DNA of 64,000 nt from Atrichornis clamosus (Eukaryota > Chordata > Aves > Passeriformes > Menuridae), in contig WBMZ01011727.1 of assembly GCA_013400975.1 (NCBI GenBank), forward strand, positions 124,001 to 188,000, read 5' to 3'. This document shows positions 25,101 to 37,100 of the stretch, in pieces. How positions within the stretch are numbered: the first letter of the stretch is position 1; each line of letters starts with the position of its first letter. The notes under the pieces were generated by a model, which was not told the origin of the DNA, did not search any database, and was given only the letters and a program-made list of their open reading frames with translations. The translations under genes were made by a program, and so were the position numbers.

Positions 25101-28100
25101 ATTTCCTTCATTCATCATTTTCCTTCTACCTTGCCTTTTCCTCTCTTCCAGCTTCCCTTTTCCTTTCTTTTTTTGCCACTTATCATGTAAGAATCTAGTT
25201 TGCTTACCAGTGGTCACAAGAGTGCTGTTGCTGTGAGTTGTGATTAGAAAGGCTGCTTCCAGTTGGGTGAATAGTGAAAAAGGTCTAAAACAGTGCAGGA
25301 ATGCTGCACACTTTCCAATTCTGTCCCTGGGAGAGAGACTTTATGGTGAAAATCAATGCTGGGGGACAGAAATTTGTATTTTCTAACTTTGCTGTTCTTT
25401 CCTCTTTTTGCCTTTTGCTGTGTTCTCCCATAGTACTGAACATGAACAACAAAAGCAGCTCAGAAGCATTTAAACTCATTTTTTACTTTTTCTTCCCTCC
25501 CACCAAAAAAAACCAAAACAATATAAGACAACAAAGATTTCACAGAAGCCGTTTTCTTCACTTAGCTAAAAGGGTTAATTAAAACCTAAACAGAAAACTA
25601 GTGAATTATTTAGGGTTTACGGTATTTTGTTTTTGTGTTAAGCAGAAGGCTATATATTTAATATATCTCATATGGAGGGAAACTTAGATACAACTCTACC
25701 TAAAATCCCCAAAACTTAATTCTTATAAAAAAGAGGTTTAATTAGCATCTTATCCTTATTGGGACAAAGAAATACCCTTATTTGCAGAACAATCTTCAGA
25801 TCCTATATGTAGGAAAGTATTTTTACTATCTTAAATGTCTTATTGCATGTATATATAAACTTCTGTTACAACTAAAAAACTTAAAATCAAAACCTAAAAG
25901 TCTCCTATGCCACCCAACCTTTAATTTCATCTCTGATCTTTAAAACATGAAAAGAGAAAATGGCATTGCCTCTGAGTAAAGTCAGAGGCAGAAATGTGTT
26001 ATTTAGAAAACGTGATACAAGGATTGATTTCTTATCTCCCTTTGCAAGCTCAGTAGAAGCTTTGGCTGCTTTAATCTGAACAACAGATTGTCTGGTTTGT
26101 AGGAGGCTGTTTGAAAGCTGAAATCTCTGCTTCAAGTGAACATGTAAAAGAGGTCCTTTAGCTGAACTGTCCTGCAGAATATCATCCAAGTGCATGAAAT
26201 AACCACGCAGGCAATGAAGTTTTGGGTCTACCTTTATCATTTCTCCTGTGTGTGACTTTTCCACACGATCACAAAGGCATCCATCCAGTCACATGCTGTG
26301 AATTCTGAAGTTCTTTCTTGCAGTGGTTACAAAAATGATACTTTTCCTGAAATGATTACTGAAAGTCAAGACAGGATTTGTGTCACGGTTAAGTTCATCT
26401 TCCACATACATTTATGAGCTTATTCTCCTAAAGGGGAGAAATTAACTTTCACTCAGTCAAAAAAAAAAAGTCCATCTTTGTGCTGCTGCTCTCTGTTTCC
26501 AAACACTTGGCAATTCAAAATTGCAAAGGAGAAGATTTCTCTATTGCATACAGAGCCAAAGGAACTCATTTCTATGAGCTGTGAAAGACACAGTCTTGAC
26601 AGTAAGAGTGGGTCTAGTTTGTTTTTTTGGGGTTTTTTTGTCTAAGAGTATCCCAAAACATTGCAAAGAGAAGGAAGACAAGCTTGGAAACAATGTAAAC
26701 ACTTGGATTTTGAGCCCTGTTTACACATCTGGATGATTAAATGCTTGACTGGAAACAAACTATTTACTTACTGCCTTCTACGACATTCCTCACACCTCAT
26801 TCTGAAATATTTATCTGTGTTTAAAGTCACAACTGTGTTGTGTTATTAAATAGACGGATCACCAATTTGGTAAAATATGACCAAGAAAACCCCCATACTC
26901 TTCTTGATTTCAGTAATGATTTGTAATAACTGGAGATCAGTTGGCACTTTCAGAGCTTGCTTTTGAAGGCTCTGATATCAAATTAAGGAGCTTGTCTGAG
27001 CTTGTCTCTCCAGGGGAATTTATTTTCCTGTTTTCTGATGTGTCAAAACCTGGGATTTAATATGCATGAGGCAGAGACATCCGAATTGTTGACAAATCAG
27101 ATGATATAAGGCAGAAATTATTCTGAGGCATTTCTCGCTCTGGTGAAATATGGTGTGGTGACCGACCATTTTATCAATATGACATTTAGATATCTAATAG
27201 CTGTGTGAGGAATCTGGTGCATCCTTTTTTTTGTTAGTGAGTACAGCAAAGCATGGCATGTTTGACTTTTCAAATGGACATAGAAGTTGCTGGAGCTTTT
27301 CTTCCCTTTTCCAAACTCATACCAGTGCTGGGGATAATCACACTCTGCACGTGTGTGTGTGCTCATGTTTTTGTGTGTGTGCATGGATGTGTTTAAGTCC
27401 TATTTTAAAAGCAAATGCATTAAAAATGACACACCTGAGTGAAAGAGTCAAAGCAAGAGCAGGAATGACAGCTGTGACTTGCAGTGTTGTGTGTCTAATT
27501 ACAAATGTTATTAGAGATGATGTGTAGCAGAGGGATGTTACAATGATTTACTGGGTGTAAACTGCACCGTCTTTGTCAAAAAAACCAAAACAGTAAGAAC
27601 AAGCACCAACAATAGAGACAGCAGAGTAGAAAACCGAGAGTGCTCGGGATATGAAATAATCATATATGTGTGTCTTTTGACACTTCATTTTTATATGACC
27701 TAAGGCTGACAGATCCAGAGTATAAGTAACACTTTTCTTATAAAATCTGGTCTGCAGAAAATGATATCTTACCCCAAGGAAAACATACACTTAGCTGGAA
27801 AGCAGTGTCCTGTGTGACTTGGCCCCTCTGTACAATAAAGTTTGTTGCTATACGGAGCTTCAGGTGGTTTTAATTTCAAGCTGAATTTCTAATCTTCTTT
27901 TCCAGGCTCTCAGAGCAGCAGAGAAGAATCTTATGGTTTTATCGCTACTACTGCAATAATCAAAATTGCTCCCTTCCTCTGGTTCTGGGCAGTGCACCCA
28001 GTTGGGATCGGATGGCTGTGTCAGAAATGTATGCCTTGTTGAGGAATTGGAGATTTTCTAACCCTCTGGAGGCACTTGGGCTTCTGACTTTCAGGTAAGG

Positions 28101-31100
28101 GAAAATTAACCAAGTGGGAAAGTAACGACAAACAGAATGATCGCACGCTGATTCATCCAGTGCTTCAGTTTGCTCAGCACAGGATCACGCTTTGGTTCAC
28201 TGGCTGTGCTTTTGTTTCCCTCTGTGTCAAAGTGAAAAGAGAGTTGCTACTCTCTTGAAGACCTTGAGTTGAATGTGCCAGCCCTGTCTGCTTGGCGGAG
28301 AAGGTTTTCTATTTCTCAGGATAATGAAAAGAGCGTTTCATTCTCTGGAACAGATTCACTCAGTTTCTGGTAACAGGTGATCAGTCAAATGCTTAGCACA
28401 TACACAGCACTCCATAACTTCAAACTGCTGTACAGACATAAAGTGACTAATGGAAGATAAGGAGGACTGAAATATGTTCCTAGATTATACAATAACCTAT
28501 GTAAATACACACAGTCCCACATGTAACCTATCTTTCTGAAGCAGATTGGATGAAACTTTGAAGTCGGTTCCACACACTTTGAATAAATTCCGTTGTGGTG
28601 CCTTATGTAACACCCCCACTTCTTACACTGGGAGCTGATTGTTTGTCGGGAGACTTTCTCGATGCTGCAGATAGTCCTACCCATGATGTAGAGATGTCAG
28701 GAGACAGCTTCTGTGTCAGCAGTTACATTCCCTCCAAAAACTTGGGAGGTATTTTGCATTAAGTGACCTGTAAAAACACTACACATGCAGATTAAATGCT
28801 TGAGCAAATTTGTTTTATCAAGCCCTTGCTTGTCTTGGGTAAGCACAAGCTGCACCAGCTTTGTAATCTCAGTTTCATGCTGCACCTTTAGAAAAAAAAA
28901 GCAAACCTCATCTAAAGCTTTACTTGAGAAATATGCTGTGGCTTTATACCCTTGCCTCTATATTATTAAAAATTGTTATTTAATAATCTAAAACTGATTA
29001 TTGTCTGTTATTTTCCTCTGGATGCAATTTCCTAAGAAAACTTGTATCCCAGGTTTATGTCTGAACTCTCAGCAGTTTCACATGTTTGCATACACGTCTA
29101 TTTTTATGCATAGTGGAAAAAATGGTGGAAGCAAAAATCCTGTAAGATCAGCTTCTGGAGCATAGTATTGCTATCTTATTTACCATTATCAAATGATTAG
29201 GAACCAATTCTAATTGATAAAAATCCATGTAGAAAGGAGTATATGGGCAGTGTGTTGTCTGCCGCACTCCAGAGCAGCAAGAGATTTGGGTCTGGTTTGT
29301 CAGAGCGTGCCAGGCTTTTAGATCAGACCTCTCGCCTGATTTTGTTTCTGTGCATGGGTGGCGTTTCTGCAAGTGAAGAGCTTGATTTTTCTTTGAAGAT
29401 GCAGCTCTGCACCACGGTGTGGTGCAGAATATCAGTCCTTTCAGGTGCCTCAGAGAGCGTTGCATGTGACTCAGTCTGTGCCTGAGCTTCTCAGTGTGCA
29501 TGGGGTGCAGTGAACACGTTGTTCACTCCAGCTACCACAAAGATTGCTGGCATGAAAGGAGGGGAAAATACCATCCCTTTGTCTCTCTTATGCCACCATT
29601 GGGAGTGGCTGGAGCCTGCAGCCTTGCCAAAGAACAAGTACTTCTGTCCTGATCAGGATCTCAGATGGTTTCTGCCTCTAGTTTCTTTCTTACAGGAGAT
29701 AATATCGATCCGTTTTATTGCTTCGCGGTGAGGCTGCAGAAAAGTTCTGGATCACAGAACAAATCCTCTTAAAAAAAAAAAAAGAAATCTCTCCTTCTCA
29801 CATCCACAATATTTTGTAGATGCATGAACAACTGGGAAGCTAACCTTCAAAAACAGAGAGATTACATTGCTTTAAAGATGACTAGCTTCAAAAACGTCTG
29901 GGTCTCTGATTTAACTGCTGAGAAATATGCATATTAGGAGAGTGGGTTGAAGAAGAGGAGTACTTTCCATATAAACGGATTTCTGAGGTTTCTTCTCTCA
30001 GTTCTCTTTTTCTCAGATTTCTATCGTTTTGTAAAAAGTACAGTAGCACTGGATAGGGTCCAATCTTACTTCCCCATTACCTTCACTGACTTTGGATCGT
30101 AGGCCCTTTAACTGAGCTGGTTTTGAACATTCATTCAACTCTATCCTGTTTTATGTTTGGCATTGACAACTCATCAACTCAGTTCCTCACTTCTATCATC
30201 CACGAAACAGCTCTCTGATTTCTTGTGATTGCTGAGACACGGCTGAAAGATCCAAGTTCATATAAAACATGAGCAGAATATAAAATAAATGCTCTTCATA
30301 TATTCATGTCTATTTTAAGGACTTGTGTTACCATCACTACCAAACCATGGCTAAGGAGAATGAATTAGAGCTGATCTTTGTCTACATGTGCTGCTGTCAG
30401 GAGTAACTGCACGAAATCAGCCCAAAAGTCAGTCTAGTGCACCCTGTCTCCAAAGGTGACCAACAACAGCTACCCAGGGAAGACAAATAAAATGGGCCAA
30501 ACATAATGACACTGTGCTGCTTTCCCACTGTCAGTGATCTGCAGCTCAGAGGCTTCCTGAGACAGATTTTTTTAGCTTAAGAACCCTCTTTCATTTTTCT
30601 TCTATGATTTTTTCCACATTAAAATTGATTCTGCATAAATATTCAGATTTCAGTGCATCCTCTAGCAAGGAGATCATCAGTTTAGCTCTGTGTTGAATTA
30701 TTTTTGTGCACCACAATTTACCACATTTAGCAGTACCATAAAAGAGACCAAGAGTTTCCAGATTCTGGATGCTTTCTTGGGTGGAACTCCAGTTTGCAGT
30801 GTCAAAGAGAACCTGAGTTTGTGCTGCAGGCATGTGCATACTCTTTATATAGTTTAGAGAGGGTTCTCAAGTTCTTTACTGCTTTGAGCTGGGGACTCTA
30901 AATTATCCTTTTTCTCAGAGAAGAAAAGCAGCCTGTGGCCTGATGGTTAAACTCAAATGCTTGCAAGGATAAAGAAATGAAAATCATTGGAGGCTCTTCC
31001 TTGTGACCTGGGTTAGAAAACAGAATAGGGAGAGGTATCACAGCCCGTCAGATCAAGCCCTGTTATCAGGCAGCTGAACTGGAAGGCTCTTTGCAACTTT

Positions 31101-34100
31101 CTGAAACTTTTATGTTGCTTTGTTCACTACACAGTTACACGTACACTTTAATAGTTCTTTCTTGTTTTTTGAGCATGTCCCTTCTTATGCTCTTCCACTT
31201 TGCAGGCAAATCTGAAGGTAGCCAAATGCTCATGTATGCAGTGGAAAGGAAGAACTTGCATCAATTGAAAACACAATCATGGTATATTTCACAGATAAAT
31301 TCAGTTGCAACCTTGAATCCAGTACTTGGAGCAAGTGCATTGATTCTTAGAACCCCAGAAGCCAATGCTTAAAAAAAACCATGAATGTTTCTTTAATCAA
31401 TAAAGACAGGATGGGGAGGATGGGAGAGGAAAATGTAGAGAAAGATTTTACACTCTAACTTTTACCTCTAATTCCAGGGAAGGATGATTATAAGATGTTG
31501 CCTGAAATATAAAATTATCCCTAAGGCAGAAGTTATAGAGCTGGTCCCTCCTACTCAGAACAGCTTCTTGCCCTGTGCATTTTGCTGTTGATTTCACTTA
31601 TTGAGTTTGGTGAAAAGCCAAGCTTTAGTGAGTTAGAGCTTTCTATAACTGTATCTCCCTTGCATGGCATACTAGCCAGGGAAATAACACCAGTGCACTC
31701 ATTTCTTCAGAGAGTTTTCTAGGTGACAGAAAGAAACCAAAGGCAGGGTTAGCATTGCCATCATTTGTGATGTCCTGCTAACGGGCCAACATTTTGTGTA
31801 TGTTCAGAACAACTATACTTGGAATTTTTGATCAGATTATCTTGCTATTTAAATTACCAAAAAGGAAAGTCCAAACATATTTGTTAATCAAGATATCAGA
31901 TGTTTTCTTCAACTTTTTTTTTTTCTTTTTTTCTGGTACATCTAGACTACACCTGCAGTCCAGTATGAGGAAACTGAGCTAGAATTATCCTTCAGCTTTG
32001 GGCACTCAGAGCACTATTCTTGATTTCCACTTCATGTAGCAGAGTAGCTATGGCATTTCAGAGGCTGGGATATCTAACCCATAATTATAATAAATGTGAT
32101 AGCTGGAAGACAGATTTTCTTCTTTTTACCTTTGAAAGCCAAATGGATTTAGAATTGCTGAATCTGATTGCCATTGTTTCCATAAAAGCAGATTTATATA
32201 TTTATATAATTTAATATAATTATTTATATAATTTAAAATATTCACAACAGAATGCCCAGCAGAGTATTTTTCAACCAGAGAGAACCAGAGCATGTCTTGC
32301 CCCTTTTCTTCTTGTTACTTGGCTGTAGTTATACATCAACATGGAGAGCAAACACGGGCCTCTGCAAAGAAATGAGATAAGAACAAAGCAACACTCTGCA
32401 GTTAATTTGGTACTTTGATGTACAGAACACATTTCTGATAAAGCTTGGAAACTGCTTATGCTTAATATACATGAAATTTAGCGATAGCTTAGATGGTGAT
32501 GTATGCACTGTTAGGAATAGACAGTTCTTCTTTTTGAGCAGTAGAATGTGATGGATTTTTTTTTTCCACTGCTTTTAACCATTTTTAGCTTTCTTGACAA
32601 TAAATATGAAGGTACTACAGCAGAATGCTATAGTAGGACAAACTGCAATAGGCAGTTATGTAGGATATTGCATGCTTTCTGTGCAGAAATGTGCAATCTA
32701 GTCAGGAAGCTAAATCTGCAAATAATCACATTTTCCATGGTTTAGTCTTTAGTTTTAACGTGACAGAGAAATTTGTCTCTGGGGTGGGAAGAACCTTCTC
32801 GATGACACAGGTTTCAAATGGAAAACTGCTTTTTGTTAATTTCTTCCTACTCTTGTCCTAGGATGTGGTTCACCATATGGTCTCCATGACATCTTACACT
32901 TATTCTTAGTTGTTTTAGTCAGAATTTCTTGTAGAAAATCTATGTAAGCAGCATTTAAAGTAAATTTTCTGTGAGTAAATTCAACAGGTCTGTCTGCCAA
33001 TCAATCAGCCAAAGCAAAAACTAGTGAATATGACCATGAGCTTTGCAATGTTTGGGTTTGAGGAGGGTTCACATGATTTCTCTCAGTGAAGAGTGAATAT
33101 ATTGCTCTTTTTCAACAAACAAAATGATGAAAACCCAGTATCCTTTTTTGCTGATGGTATTTGTTATCTTTTTCTACTATGCTTTAGTTCTTCCCATTTT
33201 CTTACCTTCACATAGTCAGTGTTTTCTTTACAATCCCTCAAAGTTATGAAAAAATTTAGCAACAGCAAGTCCTGCTTATGTTATCTGTAAGCTAAGTACC
33301 TGAATCCTTATTCTAGTAGTTTCTTTTCTCTTCCTGTCTAAAATTGCTTTCAAAATAGTTTTACTGCCTCACATAACTTCCCTGTCCACTCCTTTAAACA
33401 GTTCTTCCATACTTTCTCTCCTGGCCCAGCTGCATCCATCAGTGGCATGATGTCTTTTACTACTTAGAGGATGTTTTTTTGTTTTCAGTTGGTATCCTCA
33501 TTCCAGTAGGTTTGCTAGCTAGCTTTCCTTGTTCCTGCTAGAGTTAATGACGCACATTTTACTGGTCTGAAGTGTTTCTTTTTTTGAAAATGCAACAGAA
33601 CTTAAAATTGAAGGGAATTGCAGAAATATGTGGCATGCTGTAAACCTCTAACTTAAAGGCCTGTGAAAGGTTATATTGTTCTCTTCAGAGATCCCCTCTT
33701 GCCAGAAAATATAGGGAAGTGTACAGTTCCACCTGCCTGACAAATACATTCCAGGATAGGGTTATTTGAGGCAGCACAATAAAATTAGGATGAAAAACCA
33801 GTTAAAAATGGAATGCACATCTATTTCTCATTCACAGTCAACTCACCACTAGCAGATGCTAAAATCTCAAGAGAATTTCCCAAATCCACAGGATACCTCA
33901 GCAGTGCTTGGTTTTCTGTTTGAATCTGATTTAGCTGAAAGGTACAGCTACATAAATAGTTCCTGACTGGCTATCTATATGAAAAGAATCAAAGACTGAA
34001 AGTTGTTCTTATTTCTAAAGCAAATTTTAATCTATGCTCATCCAGCTCAAAATTCAACTTTTAACAAAAACATCTTAAAGTCTCAAGGGAGACCTAATAA

Positions 34101-37100
34101 TCTACAGCTCCTCAGAATTTAAAGTATGGATGGCTGTCAATCATTGGCAGCATGCAGAGAGGGAAGAACAAAACAGCAAAAAGGGTGTTGAGTTTAAATA
34201 GGTGAGTGTTTAATGAGGGCAAAGCAGTTTCATAAGTTAGGGAGAATCCAAGTTGTGAGATAAGCTGTGAAGGGGAAATTTGGAGTTCTGCATAGTGTGA
34301 CCTGTTGCTAAGGGCTGAATTCAACAGCTATAATTTACATTTTGTTTATTTTTTGGTAGAGCCTCTAATTGTGTAAACCTGCAACAAACATGTGAGAAGT
34401 CACAATCTCTGCTGTGACTCATTGCCTGAAGAGATAACAAATAAAATTGACCAAAAGAAGAAAGCTGCAAGATTTTACAATGCAGACAGGCAAATAAATG
34501 GGGAACATTTGTAGCTCTATTCACGGAAGTATCTATTGACCAATAGATTGTTAGTTGAGGATAAAAACCCCAACAGCTAGAAATGGAAACCTAAACCTAG
34601 ATGCCAATTACCATTTTGAAACTCTGCAAAGAAGGAATCTTATGAGCATTGGTAAAGGATTTTATTTTAAGTTGGTTGGGTTTTTTTTAGGTAAATTGTC
34701 AGCTATTTTGGTGACAACCGTAAAGCAGCCAGGGAAGAGGAGTCCTTGAATGTCCTGCTCCTCTGAAGCCACAGTCAGAGGTCCCACGTCAGGATCTTGG
34801 CAATCTGTGTTCAAATCCTTTGCAAAAATTGATCTGCTGGAGACAAGCTCTGCTACAGATGAGCTCTTCTTTCTAAGGAGCGTGCCCTTAAAGGCTGGAG
34901 TATTGAATTTGTTGTGATAGAGCTGTCTCACTGCTCTGCTTTCAGAGTTTTCAGTCTGTGTAAATAATTGCATATTCATTGTAGCAAGCCCTGGAAATCA
35001 GCTGTTCTCTAACATACAAACTATGAAGCTCTTATTCTTAGGCCTGAAGTGATTTCTCTTGCATTCAGTTAGAGTCAAAAAATCAATTAATTTTGTCCTC
35101 TAATCAAGACTAATTTATGGATTACTAAAATCAGATTTGATGCAACTCAAACATTTGCAAGATTATTCACTGGAAAAAAAACCTTCCAGCCCTAATTAAT
35201 TACCAGACTACAAGATGGCTTAGTTTCCAGGCATGTGAAGGGATTTTTTCACTCAGATCTGCTTCTAGACCACAGCCTATTTCTGGCTTTTAGCAAATAA
35301 ACTGGTGTATGCAGACATGAATAGCATAAGCACCACGTAATACCAGTGGAGTTCATAAGAGTTTGCTGTAATTCTGAAGTTTCTGAGGTTATTAAATGTT
35401 TGCTCAAATACAAATGTAAGGGGTAAAACAAATAGAAGTAAACATTGTGCCTGCAAACAATATTTAAATACAAATTAAATGTTGTACCTGTGGCTCTGAT
35501 CAACGCTGAAATTCAGAAGAGCAGTGGCTGTTACATCTGGGGCTTAACAGACTGTCAGGGAGTTAAAAAATTGTGCTCGCTGCTCATTCTGTTCAAAAGA
35601 CTGAACTGAGCCTCAAGCTGACCTCAAGATTTACAAACTGGAGGAAACAGTTTAGTAACCAGGCCCAACAAATTACTGAAATCTCAGTCAAGAAGAATGA
35701 CAAGAGCCATGTTTCCTGAAGCAAACTACCCTGCGGATATTTCATCATTGCTGTAATCGCATCTCCTTGCACTACTTCTGGTCATGTAGATATAACCCCA
35801 GTTTTGACTTAATTAATTCTAAATAAATCAGATGCTAGCTGCTGAATTTTCTGGAAAGTTTGGGATTTAATATTTTTATCATTCTTTGTCTAGCTTGAAA
35901 AAAAATAGGAGTTTCTCTCCTCATAGCATTGCTTGTATTCAGAACTTGGCTGCTGGTAAGGACAAGCTGTAACCAAGTAATAACATTTTTTGCTTGGCTT
36001 TGTGCCTGTGTTGAGCGTGTTTCACTGCTCAGTAGCCTGTTGAACTAGGCAAGGAGGGAAAAGGAAAGACTAATTTCCATATTATCTGCACATGCTTGGC
36101 ACACAACCCTCTGGAGCAATTGCACAGTTAGAAAATAGGATGATATGAAGGGGATTATTTTATTAATGTATAGTCCTCCTTCAAATATGTTTTGTTCTAA
36201 ATAGCCATGTGGATATTAAAGTAGCAACTTCTCATTCCTAGTAGGTTGTCTAGAATAAATAAGTATAAAAATAAGCCTTGCAATAGATGCTAATTTGGGC
36301 CTATCATGATAATTTATTTATAATGTATTCCTCCTCTCCCCTTCAATGCCCTCTCGGCATTATACAAAGAATTATAAACCATATTAGAAACATCATTAAA
36401 TATGCACCATAACAGACAAACAAAATATAAAACTAGACCTGAGCCGTGTTGTTAAAGGGGGTTGGACAGTGCTACAGGTGGCAGCTGGTTGTAGCCCAGA
36501 AAACCAAGGCCTTTCAAGTCCAACTGTCCCCCTTTTTCTTTTTTTTTTTTTTTAATCAAAATGTCTCCATTTTTATTAGATGGCCTTTAGTTAATTCAGT
36601 GATCAAAGTGTACACGCTGTTCTGCTTCAGCTGGTTTTATTGAACTTAGAAGCTCAAGATTGGAGCAGCAGGTGCCATTATACTGCTGAGCACTTGGCTT
36701 TACAATTTCTCCTCTTTTGATCTTGGTGGCAACACGCAGGCATTGCTGCAAACATGGGAGTGCCTCCTCTGTTCCACTTCTGGTTTTTATTTCCGCGTTG
36801 TTGGCAAAAGGTGCTGGATGGGAAGGTGGGGAGAGAGCAGTCTGGGTTTGCGTTGAGCTCTGGAGGCAGCAACACTGGGACATCTCCTGCCATACAGGAG
36901 GGTTCTGATTTCAAAGGACTGTCCTCAGGGGGAACTGACAGGATAACCCCTGGCCTTTAGTCACCATTTTCATGTGTGCCTAGACTGCCAAATCAGAGAT
37001 TTCTCCCAAAGCCAGATCAGTTCAGAGGGCAGGCGCTCACTGCTGTTTGTGGGGCAGGTGCTTGCCCTCAGGGAGCTGGATCAAAGCCCAGCAGCCCTTC

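Larger units (their letters stand above)
22148..27905. other. PIK3C2G intron, 5.8 kb
   Basis: Holds an old CR1 remnant (23330-23770) directly after a 19-T run (23308-23326), a GC-richer patch near 24350-24850 with several chance open frames, a polypyrimidine stretch near 25100-25175, and a GT microsatellite (27347-27385). A 119-codon antisense frame (25905-26264) has no recognised similarity. Confidence 0.8.

Noticed and set aside
30591..30839. 82-codon minus-strand frame that reads like a protein
   Set aside because: No poly(A) tail, splice sites or recognised family; probably chance.
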